Assembly (NCBI GenBank): GCA_003643935.1
Contig: QMLJ01000046.1
Location: 1 to 7,536, forward strand
Length of the DNA stretch: 7,536 nucleotides
From: Deltaproteobacteria bacterium
GTDB lineage: Bacteria > Desulfobacterota > Desulfomonilia > UBA1062
Direction of reading: 5' to 3'
Below the pieces are notes generated by a model. The model did not search any database and was not told where the DNA came from. It saw only the letters and a program-made list of their open reading frames with translations. The position numbers and the translations under genes are program-made. Below are positions 1 to 4,818 of this stretch, piece after piece (positions within the stretch are counted from its first letter, which is position 1; the number at the start of each line of letters is the position of its first letter).

Positions 1-2
1 AT

Positions 3-149
3 GAACCTGCACTGGTCAAGCTGGAAGCAATCCTCGTGAAAAAGGGATACATAAGTGAACATGACCTCGTGGAGAAGGCCAGGGAGCATCAGAAAAAATT
101 TTTTGATTACTATAAGGGCCAGGACGAGACATGGGAACCTGACCTTTAA
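3..149 (+). CDS. C-terminal fragment of an unidentified protein
   Basis: The last 48 codons of an open frame enter from the left edge and end at TAA 147-149. The kinase start follows 11 nt later, so the two genes are probably cotranscribed. The fragment is charged and probably helical. Residues 7-30 (start LEAILVKKGYISEHDLVEKA) resemble the short helix-turn 'LL-x-KG-x-I-x-x-x-x-L' pattern found in several unrelated families, for example MshEN/GspE-type N-domains and nitrile hydratase alpha N-termini. That resemblance is too weak for a family call. The tail is acidic and aromatic and ends WEPDL. No function is assigned. That the frame is coding rests on the uninterrupted frame, the matching codon preference (AGG, ATA) and the tight junction with the next gene's Shine-Dalgarno sequence. 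Confidence 0.7.
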   Translation, partial: EPALVKLEAILVKKGYISEHDLVEKAREHQKKFFDYYKGQDETWEPDL

Positions 150-160
150 GGAGGTAAGCC

Positions 161-1720
161 ATGGGTGATAAGAATTACATTATAGCCATTGACTCAGGTA
201 CTCAGAGCGTAAGGGCCATACTATTCGACAGGAATGGAAATGACCTGGCAAGTGCCCAGGCAGCCCACGAACCCTATTTCTCGCTCAAGCCCGGCTGGGC
301 CGAGCAGAGGCCAGAGGACTACTGGGAAAAATTATGCAAGGCAACTAATGAGCTCATGCAAAAGATAGACGTGGAAAAGGACGAGATAGCAGGCATAGGC
401 ATAACCACACAGAGAGGTACCTTCATGCCTGTCGATAAAGAGGGCAATCCCTTAAGGCCTGCCATTATATGGCTCGACCAGCGCAAGACAACGGAGGTGC
501 CCGAGCTTGGCATGGGTGCAAAGCTTTTATTCGGAATAGCAGGGCTGAGCGATGCCATAAGGTATGTGCAAAAGAACTCGAAGTTTGTATGGATAAAGGA
601 GAACGAACCCGAGATCTACAGTAAAACATACAAATTCTCGCAGGTATCCGGCTGGTTCGTGAAAAAGCTCACAGGAGAATTCAAGGACTCGGTGGGCATG
701 GTAACAGGCCTCTGGCCCCTCGATTACAAGAAGCTCAAGTGGCACTCGCTAAAACCCGCTTATACGGCCTTTGGAGTCGACAGAGAACAGCTCTTTGATT
801 TGTACCCGCCTGATACGGTCCTGGGACACGTTACAAAAGAGGCCTCGGCCAAGACAGGGCTCCCTGAGGGCCTACCTGTTGTCGTGGGTGGTGGCGACAA
901 GCAGTCAGAGCTTTTGGGCGCAGGCGCGATACAACCTGACATAGGTGTTATAAGCTTTGGCACAGCAACTGCCATGGAGGTGATCACTAGAAAATACATA
1001 GCTGACAAGAAGCTCACGTTCTTTACGTGGCCTGCTGCAATACCAAATGCATGGGATATCGAGATGTTCATATATAGGGGATTCTGGATGATAACATGGT
1101 TCAAGCAGGAATTCGGACAGAGGGAGGCCATGGAGGCAGAGAAAAGGGGCGTGGCACCTGAGGTCGTATTTGACGAGGTAATTCGAGATATACCGCCTGG
1201 TTCCATGGGCCTCATGCTACAGCCCTACTGGACTCCCATGGTCTACGAAAAATATGCAAAGGGTTCCATCATTGGGTTTGGTGACGTGCACACCAGGGCC
1301 CACGTCTACAGAGCCATACTCGAGGGTCTAGGATACGAGCTCAGGAGGCTTTTCGAAACAGTGCATGGAAAGACAGGGTTTGAATTAAAGGAGATAAGGG
1401 TTGGAGGAGGTGGTTCAAGGAGCGATGTTGCCGTACAAATAGCTGCTGACATCTTTAATCTCCCAACTTACAGACTTGCCACGCACGAGATATGTGCGCT
1501 TGGCGCCGCAATAGACGCGGCTGTTGCAACCGGCATGTATGCGGATTTTGATGAAGCAGTCTCATCTATGGTGAGAAAAGGAAAGTCCTTTGAACCAGAC
1601 GCAAAAAACCATGCAATATACGAAGACCTGTACCAGGGCGTGTACAAGAAGACGTACAAGGCCCTTGAGCCGCTATACGAGAAAATAGCAAAGGTTACGG
1701 GCTATCCCCCGGAGGATTAG
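161..1720 (+). CDS. FGGY-family carbohydrate (sugar/polyol) kinase
   Basis: This 519-aa cytoplasmic protein of the ASKHA fold should transfer the ATP gamma-phosphate to a sugar or polyol. The length suits the family. The N-terminal domain (about 6-255) opens with the phosphate-1 loop D11-S-G-T-Q-S-V-R18 and has the conserved WLDQR at 104-108. The likely catalytic base is D246 in GGGDKQ (243-248). The C-terminal domain (about 262-475) has GGGGSRSD (415-422) and CALGAA (445-450), the adenosine-binding signatures. The substrate is unresolved: the glycerol-kinase Arg-Glu pair is replaced by Q84-R85-G86, so canonical glycerol kinase is unlikely, and the xylulokinase Met-His-Gly is also absent. The ATG is firm: a TAAGGAGGT Shine-Dalgarno (147-155), overlapping the upstream stop, sits 5 nt before it. 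The gene ends in tandem in-frame TAG codons (1718-1723). No sugar transporter or regulator is visible beside it. Confidence 0.93.
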   Translation: MGDKNYIIAIDSGTQSVRAILFDRNGNDLASAQAAHEPYFSLKPGWAEQRPEDYWEKLCKATNELMQKIDVEKDEIAGIGITTQRGTFMPVDKEGNPLRPAIIWLDQRKTTEVPELGMGAKLLFGIAGLSDAIRYVQKNSKFVWIKENEPEIYSKTYKFSQVSGWFVKKLTGEFKDSVGMVTGLWPLDYKKLKWHSLKPAYTAFGVDREQLFDLYPPDTVLGHVTKEASAKTGLPEGLPVVVGGGDKQSELLGAGAIQPDIGVISFGTATAMEVITRKYIADKKLTFFTWPAAIPNAWDIEMFIYRGFWMITWFKQEFGQREAMEAEKRGVAPEVVFDEVIRDIPPGSMGLMLQPYWTPMVYEKYAKGSIIGFGDVHTRAHVYRAILEGLGYELRRLFETVHGKTGFELKEIRVGGGGSRSDVAVQIAADIFNLPTYRLATHEICALGAAIDAAVATGMYADFDEAVSSMVRKGKSFEPDAKNHAIYEDLYQGVYKKTYKALEPLYEKIAKVTGYPPED

Positions 1721-1742
1721 TAGCCAGCCCCCAGATCTAAGG

Positions 1743-1783
1743 ACCAGGCACCAGATACTAGGTCTCGGGTCCTGGTGCCTGGT
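1743..1783 (+). terminator. Hairpin after the kinase gene (possible terminator)
   Basis: ACCAGGCACCAG (1743-1754) is perfectly complementary to CTGGTGCCTGGT (1772-1783): a 12-bp GC-rich stem with a 17-nt loop, 23 nt after the kinase stop. Only TTT (1783-1785) follows, so it is a weak or Rho-assisted intrinsic terminator at best. It sits between convergent genes, where it could also block transcription arriving from the minus strand. One arm overlaps a repeat also seen at 4753-4779, so it may be part of a dispersed repeat rather than a dedicated terminator. Confidence 0.5.
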
Positions 1784-1794
1784 TTCTGACGCCT
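1768..1794 (-). repeat. CAGG-rich intergenic repeat, copy 1
   Basis: Read on the minus strand this 27-nt segment begins AGGCGTCAG and contains CAGGCACCAGG. It matches 19 of 27 positions of 4753-4779 on the plus strand without gaps. Both copies are intergenic and in opposite orientation. This suggests a dispersed intergenic repeat family, although with two copies the case is modest. Confidence 0.4.
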
Positions 1795-1800
1795 AACCTT

Positions 1801-1823
1801 GCTTATGCGTAAAACGCATGAGC
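1801..1823 (-). terminator. Short hairpin abutting the FmdE stop codon
   Basis: Positions 1801-1810 pair with 1814-1823 around an AAA loop: ten pairs including one G-T wobble, with the core ATGCGT/ACGCAT. It begins directly after the minus-strand FmdE stop codon (complement of 1824-1826). There is no T tract on either side, so classical intrinsic termination is not supported. It could be a 3'-end stabilising hairpin or a bidirectional roadblock between the convergent genes. Confidence 0.4.
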
Positions 1824-2477
1824 CTAATCATTATAGCTGAAACAATCAGGACATACCTTCTTGCCGTCTTCTAGCCTCACGTAGTTTTCTGCAACAGCTT
1901 CTCCACATTTCTCGCATACCTCGAGATTGAAAGATGCAGGAGTCTTTTCCACCTTGAAATCAAAAGGACCTTCTATCTCGAGAAAGTCTTCCAGTTTTAG
2001 TCCAAACGGCCTCTTGAACGCAGCCTCTGCAGCATCCTTAGGTACATCTGTAGGTTTTATCCCCTTGATCCTATATTCACTTATGAATGGTGCTTCATAT
2101 ACCTTTTTTATAAACCCAGCCTTTATCTTCACCTTCACGGCCTTTCCTTTTACCTTGTCCACCACCATGAATGACCACTTACCCTTTGGTTCTTTCTTCA
2201 TTATGCCCTTGCCAAACGTGCACCCTGTTGCAAACTGCACCCCGTCGGCGAAGCACCCAGCTGCATGCCTATTCCCCGCATATATAATTGCAAACTTGTC
2301 CATATCCCTCTCTCGCTCGGACCCAAGTGCCTTTAATGCGGCAAGACCTGCCCTGAATCCTACGGGCATTGCACCACACAGGTGACCGTGGATATTCATA
2401 CCTGAATAAAGCAATTCCCTTTCTTCGTCTGTCAAGCCTTCGATTGAACTAGCTATCTCTTTATGCCTAGCAAACAT
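1824..2477 (-). CDS. FmdE-family protein with C-terminal zinc finger
   Basis: This 217-aa soluble protein resembles subunit E of formylmethanofuran dehydrogenase. The family is widespread in anaerobes without methanogenesis, where its role is unsettled. The N-terminal FmdE domain (about 15-165) carries H30-G-H32-L-C34-G and then C75, D78, Q81 and C86-T-F-G-K; this His/Cys set is the usual metal or thiol centre. The C-terminal tail is a separate four-cysteine zinc ribbon (C188-x2-C191 and C209-x2-C212), typical of longer FmdE proteins. No signal peptide is visible. The ATG is backed by AGGAGGTG (complement of 2482-2489), 4 nt upstream. The gene lies 50 nt downstream of the TauE/SafE permease on the same strand, so cotranscription is likely. 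Subunits FmdA-D are absent, so a role in formylmethanofuran metabolism is not implied; a thiol- or metal-linked role beside the permease is inference. Confidence 0.9.
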   Translation of the reverse strand: MFARHKEIASSIEGLTDEERELLYSGMNIHGHLCGAMPVGFRAGLAALKALGSERERDMDKFAIIYAGNRHAAGCFADGVQFATGCTFGKGIMKKEPKGKWSFMVVDKVKGKAVKVKIKAGFIKKVYEAPFISEYRIKGIKPTDVPKDAAEAAFKRPFGLKLEDFLEIEGPFDFKVEKTPASFNLEVCEKCGEAVAENYVRLEDGKKVCPDCFSYND

Positions 2478-2527
2478 ACAACACCTCCTGTGTGTATTTT
2501 GTCGATTTCAGAATAATTGCTGTTATC

Positions 2528-3334
2528 TCAAATACCATGCCTCGTATAATATGCATTGATTAGCATCAATATAGCGGCGACAAGGGTTGTATAGGCAAAA
2601 AGACCCTTAAGATACCTGGGCTTCACCTTCATTGTGTATCTTCCTCCAAGCAACCCTCCTGCTATGGTGATAGTTGCAAGGGGGATGGCCCAGACAGGAT
2701 CGAAATCCCCCCTGAGTGCGTGCCCCAGGAAACCCATGAATGCGCTCGAGCCAATGAGTACTGATGCCGTGCCCACGGCTATGTGCATGGGGACACTACA
2801 TGCAAGGACCATGAGCGGCACGAGGAACGAACCACCGGATACACCTACCATACCGGACCCAAAACCAGCAAATAGTATTAAAACAGGTGCAACCCACAGG
2901 TTTACAGCGTATGTACCCTGAGAAGACCTGATTAGCCAGTAGCCATGCATCTTGTTTCCTATGTCTTTCTTAGGCTCTGGGATAGGTTTAAGCATGAGAA
3001 AACCGGCAATTACAAGCATGCAGGCAAAGATAATCTTCAAGATAAAACCAGTGAACACGTGGGATACATACCCACCTAAGAATGCGGCCAATGCCATGAG
3101 TGGGCCTATAAAGAATGCAAGCGGCCATGATACCACCTTGTTTTTCTGGAAAATTAAAAGTGCGGAAAATGCCGTCATGAATAGTATGAACTGGCCCGTG
3201 GTTGCTGCCTGATGCATGGGAAGGCCTGCAAGTACCAATACAAGTACATAAAAATTACCCCCACCTCGACCTGCCATGGTCATAACAACAGCAATTGTAA
3301 ATATGATACCACATACAATAATAAGCTTTAACAC
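2528..3334 (-). CDS. TauE/SafE (DUF81) family membrane permease, copy 1
   Basis: This 268-aa inner-membrane protein has about eight hydrophobic segments in two homologous halves, the TauE/SafE layout. The family exports or moves sulfite, sulfoacetate, taurine-related and other small anions; the substrate here is unknown. The half-repeat glycine motifs are GRGGGN (22-27) and G-F-G-S-G-M-V-G-V-S-G-G-S-F-x-V-P (157-173). The two halves are joined by a polar loop near 117-145. Start: GTG at 3334, because an in-frame TAA (complement of 3335-3337) immediately precedes it. AGGGTGAG (complement of 3338-3345) is the Shine-Dalgarno, closely spaced. The FmdE gene follows on the same strand. The ArsR-type regulator is transcribed divergently from the shared 149-bp region and probably controls this gene. 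Confidence 0.92.
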   Translation of the reverse strand: MLKLIIVCGIIFTIAVVMTMAGRGGGNFYVLVLVLAGLPMHQAATTGQFILFMTAFSALLIFQKNKVVSWPLAFFIGPLMALAAFLGGYVSHVFTGFILKIIFACMLVIAGFLMLKPIPEPKKDIGNKMHGYWLIRSSQGTYAVNLWVAPVLILFAGFGSGMVGVSGGSFLVPLMVLACSVPMHIAVGTASVLIGSSAFMGFLGHALRGDFDPVWAIPLATITIAGGLLGGRYTMKVKPRYLKGLFAYTTLVAAILMLINAYYTRHGI

Positions 3335-3445
3335 TTACTCACCCTATACAGCCCTTCATCCGGATTTCAGAGGTTCACACCTCCGCGCATCTGCTATTTC
3401 TACTGTTCACCCTTAATCCACAATGTATTCCATGTCAATTAGTAT

Positions 3446-3474
3446 TTGACTATATGGCCATATGGCCATATAAT
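3446..3474 (+). promoter_or_regulatory. Sigma-70-type promoter of the ArsR gene
   Basis: TTGACT (3446-3451, five of six consensus bases), a 17-nt spacer (3452-3468) and a perfect TATAAT (3469-3474). The predicted transcription start is about 3481-3482, just 2-3 nt before the in-frame GTG at 3484. The spacer is almost wholly occupied by a perfect palindrome, so a repressor bound there would exclude RNA polymerase. Confidence 0.75.
3451..3472. promoter_or_regulatory. Perfect 22-bp palindrome, probable ArsR operator
   Basis: The segment 3451-3472 equals its own reverse complement. It is built from two ATATGGCC units (3452-3459, 3460-3467) plus a terminal ATAT, flanked by T and A. It covers the whole spacer of the ArsR promoter and the first four bases of the -10 box. 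Operators in this position are classic for autorepressing ArsR-family dimers. It could also repress the divergent permease gene, whose minus-strand TTGACA is about 13 bp away. That the neighbouring ArsR protein binds it is inference. Confidence 0.7.
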
Positions 3475-3483
3475 AGACAGTAC

Positions 3484-3780
3484 GTGAAGAAAAGGGAAGA
3501 TTACAGGCAGGTTGCAAGGATACACAGGGCACTGGCAAACGAGGCCAGGCTTATGATCATAGAACGCCTTAAGAAAAGGGAACACACCGTCGGTGAACTC
3601 ACAAAGCTTCTAGGCCTTGACCAGTCCACTGTATCAAAACACCTCTCTATACTCCTGACGGCAGGCATTTTAGACAATAGAAAACAGGCCAATAATGTAT
3701 ACTATAGACTCCTTATACCATGCGTTATGGATATGTTTTCATGCACTAGCAAAGTGCTCAAGAAAATGCAGTCCATGTAG
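3484..3780 (+). CDS. ArsR-family winged-helix repressor
   Basis: A 98-aa DNA-binding dimeric repressor. The fold matches ArsR: helix 1 with R12-I-H-R-A-L-A-N-E-A-R22, then the helix-turn-helix VGELTKLLGLDQSTVSKHLSIL (36-57) with recognition helix QSTVSKHLSIL, then a beta-wing with R66 to V72-Y-Y-R75. The classical metal-binding ELCVCD motif of ArsR/SmtB helix 3 is missing. Instead C80 and C87 sit in a C-x6-C arrangement in the last helix, which could form a disulfide or persulfide switch, so sulfur or redox sensing is plausible. The start chosen is GTG 3484. The open frame extends back to ATG 3454, but that codon lies inside the promoter spacer and has no Shine-Dalgarno; GTG 3484 also lacks one and would be nearly leaderless. 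Likely targets are itself and the divergent TauE/SafE-FmdE unit. Confidence 0.88.
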   Translation: MKKREDYRQVARIHRALANEARLMIIERLKKREHTVGELTKLLGLDQSTVSKHLSILLTAGILDNRKQANNVYYRLLIPCVMDMFSCTSKVLKKMQSM

Positions 3781-3793
3781 GATTATTCTAGCC

Positions 3794-3885
3794 ATGAAAG
3801 CTGACCATTGTAGTTAATAGCATAGCTTAGAGTTGTTATAGATGGAAGAAGATGGTAGACATATAATAATATGTTCAGCTTTCAT
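3794..3885. repeat. Inverted repeat with 11-bp arms, 70 nt apart
   Basis: ATGAAAGCTGA (3794-3804) is the exact reverse complement of TCAGCTTTCAT (3875-3885). The left arm starts 14 nt after the ArsR stop, and the right arm lies just after a TATAAT (3862-3867) upstream of the CRP/FNR gene. It could be a pair of operator sites, a long-range RNA stem in ArsR read-through transcripts, or the ends of a degraded miniature element. No coding sequence longer than a few codons lies between the arms and no T tract follows. Confidence 0.5.
3839..3867 (+). promoter_or_regulatory. Candidate promoter for the CRP/FNR gene
   Basis: A perfect TATAAT lies at 3862-3867, with TAGATG (3839-3844, three of six bases) 17 nt upstream. 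Transcription would begin near 3874, at the edge of the right arm of the inverted repeat. The weak -35 suggests an activator-dependent or chance element. It is the best -10 seen in the 202-nt gap between the ArsR and CRP/FNR genes. Confidence 0.35.
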
Positions 3886-3925
3886 CGGACATTTACCCAT
3901 GGAAAATAGTATCGAGGAAGTAAAT

Positions 3926-3982
3926 ATGTCTCTAAGGACAAGCAGCAAAAAGACACAAGCCAGCGAATTTGGGTATGTATAA
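3926..3982 (+). CDS. Candidate 18-codon leader ORF before the CRP/FNR gene
   Basis: ATG 3926 is preceded by GAGGAAG (3914-3920) at 5-nt spacing, a better ribosome site than that of the CRP/FNR gene. It encodes MSLRTSSKKTQASEFGYV and stops at TAA 3980-3982, directly abutting ATG-ATG of the regulator in the same frame. The frame remains open back to ATG 3899 (27 codons in all). It may be a leader peptide that couples translation to the regulator, or the remnant of a former N-terminal extension closed by a stop codon. The peptide is basic and serine-rich and resembles nothing recognised. Confidence 0.35.
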   Translation: MSLRTSSKKTQASEFGYV

Positions 3983-4672
3983 ATGATGTCTCCTGATCTC
4001 TTGCATTATGCCAGTTATGATATTGCGCAGGAAGCAAAAAAGCTATTGGAGCCCTATCTTAAACCCAGACGTTTCAGGGCCGGTAGTTTACTTTGGCGCG
4101 AGGGGGACACTGATGGCATGCTGGTATCTATTGTCTCAGGCAAGGTCAAGATATATAGGATACTCCCCGATGGAAAGGAGATAACCATCTACGTATTTGG
4201 TAATGGTGTTGTGTTTGGTTTCATGCCATTCCTTGACGGAGCGCCCTACCCTGCGAATGCCCAGGCAATAGTAGATACAGATGTACTCGTAATGTCCAGG
4301 GCATCATTGCTACAGGTAATAAGAAAAACTCCAGAGGTGGCACTTGTTCTTATACAACACCTTTCCAGAAGGCTCCGCGAGGCCTTTGACCAGATTGAGA
4401 GACGTTCAAGCCGCGGAACACTGGCTAAGGTTGCCTCGGCGCTCTTATCACTATTGACTGAGGAAGACAGGCAATATGCCGGTCATATCATTACTCTTCC
4501 ACTTCCATCAAGGGACTTTGCGTCTCTCCTCGGGATTACACCAGAGACCTTTTCCAGGGGCATCACCCGACTGGTGGAAGAGGAGATAGTAGAACGCATG
4601 CCTGGCACTAATAAGTTCATGATACGGGATATTAAGATGTTAGAGAATGTTGCCAGACTTGTTGCTCTGTAA
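3983..4672 (+). CDS. CRP/FNR-family transcriptional regulator (HcpR/DNR-like)
   Basis: A 229-aa activator-type regulator. It has a cNMP-binding beta-barrel (about 20-125), a long dimerisation helix (about 127-165) and a C-terminal HTH (about 172-215). Recognition helix P187-E-T-F-S-R192 keeps the E-x-x-S-R residues with which FNR reads TTGAT/TTGAC half-sites. A matching TTGAC-N4-GTCAA palindrome lies 11 nt after the gene. No N-terminal cysteines exist, so an FNR [4Fe-4S] sensor is excluded. The phosphate-binding-cassette arginine needed for cAMP is not apparent (the region reads FGFMPFLDGAPYPANAQA). A heme- or NO-sensing HcpR/DNR-type or another non-cAMP effector fits, but the subfamily call is inference. 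ATG 3983 is followed by a second ATG at 3986; the Shine-Dalgarno is weak (GGG at 3971-3973), so coupling to the preceding leader ORF is possible. Confidence 0.9.
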   Translation: MMSPDLLHYASYDIAQEAKKLLEPYLKPRRFRAGSLLWREGDTDGMLVSIVSGKVKIYRILPDGKEITIYVFGNGVVFGFMPFLDGAPYPANAQAIVDTDVLVMSRASLLQVIRKTPEVALVLIQHLSRRLREAFDQIERRSSRGTLAKVASALLSLLTEEDRQYAGHIITLPLPSRDFASLLGITPETFSRGITRLVEEEIVERMPGTNKFMIRDIKMLENVARLVAL

Positions 4673-4682
4673 AAAAGTTATG

Positions 4683-4698
4683 ATTGACCAGGGTCAAT
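4683..4698. promoter_or_regulatory. FNR/HcpR-type palindromic binding site
   Basis: ATTGACC (4683-4689), AG, GGTCAAT (4692-4698): perfect 7-bp arms. The core TTGAC-N4-GTCAA has exactly FNR-box spacing, with C in place of T at the fifth position of the half-site. From memory, TTGACC-nn-GGTCAA-like consensus sites were proposed for HcpR in Desulfovibrio-type bacteria; that recollection needs checking. The centre (4690.5) lies 40.5 bp upstream of the start predicted from GATAAT at 4719-4724. The regulator encoded just upstream is the obvious candidate binder. Confidence 0.75.
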
Positions 4699-4718
4699 GC
4701 TCAATCTTACTTACGGCT

Positions 4719-4724
4719 GATAAT
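4719..4724 (+). promoter_or_regulatory. -10 element of the permease-efflux operon promoter
   Basis: GATAAT matches five of six -10 consensus bases. No -35 box exists at the proper distance (AATGCT at 17-nt spacing), which is expected for an activator-dependent promoter. Predicted transcription starts near 4731, giving an 88-nt leader before the permease ATG. The regulator palindrome is at the class II activation position. Confidence 0.5.
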
Positions 4725-4752
4725 GCTAATTAGGATTCGGGGTTCAGGCGCC

Positions 4753-4779
4753 AGGCGCTTGACATCAGGCATCAGGGCA
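4753..4779 (+). repeat. CAGG-rich intergenic repeat, copy 2
   Basis: This segment begins AGGCGCTTG and contains CAGGCATCAGG; it matches 19 of 27 positions of the minus strand of 1768-1794. It belongs to a stretch with four spaced CAGGC/CAGGG units (starting at 4745, 4752, 4766 and 4773). It lies in the predicted 5' leader of the downstream operon, between the activator site and the ribosome site. A TTGACA at 4759-4764 has no usable -10. Confidence 0.4.
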
Positions 4780-4818
4780 AAAGGATTTAATAAGAGCCAA
4801 GACAAAAGGAGCTAGTTT

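Larger units (their letters stand above)
3335..3483. other. Divergent intergenic control region
   Basis: This stretch separates the minus-strand permease start (3334) from the proposed ArsR start (3484). It holds the ArsR promoter with its palindrome (3446-3474). A consensus TTGACA lies on the minus strand (complement of 3433-3438). This makes a back-to-back GTCAA-N7-TTGAC pair (3434-3450) that could be two divergent -35 boxes. The minus-strand box lacks a good -10: at 17-nt spacing it reads TAAGGG. A small GAGGT/ACCTC hairpin (3370-3374 with 3379-3383) lies in the putative permease leader. Confidence 0.6.

Noticed and set aside
760..1215. 151-codon minus-strand open frame inside the kinase gene
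   Set aside because: It is antisense to conserved FGGY sequence, with no family resemblance; a shadow frame.
161..1720. Naming the FGGY gene glpK or xylB
   Set aside because: The substrate-contact residues do not match either enzyme.
1801..1823. Strong intrinsic terminator for FmdE
   Set aside because: The hairpin is good, but neither strand has a T tract after it; listed only as a low-confidence 3' hairpin.
1927..2385. 152-codon plus-strand open frame opposite FmdE
   Set aside because: It is antisense to conserved FmdE motifs and low in recognisable domain content; a shadow frame.
3454..3483. ATG 3454 as the ArsR start
   Set aside because: It lies within the spacer of a near-consensus promoter and inside the palindrome, with no Shine-Dalgarno. 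The added residues MAIWPYNRQY simply translate the operator. It is kept as the alternative should transcription begin further upstream.
3983..4672. Naming the CRP/FNR gene fnr or crp
   Set aside because: The N-terminal FNR cysteines and the cAMP-contact arginine are not seen, so neither name is supported.
4759..4787. TTGACA (4759-4764) as the -35 of a constitutive promoter for the permease operon
   Set aside because: The bases at 17-nt spacing are AGGATT and no TATAAT-like hexamer occurs at 16-18 nt; it is better explained as part of the CAGG-rich repeat.
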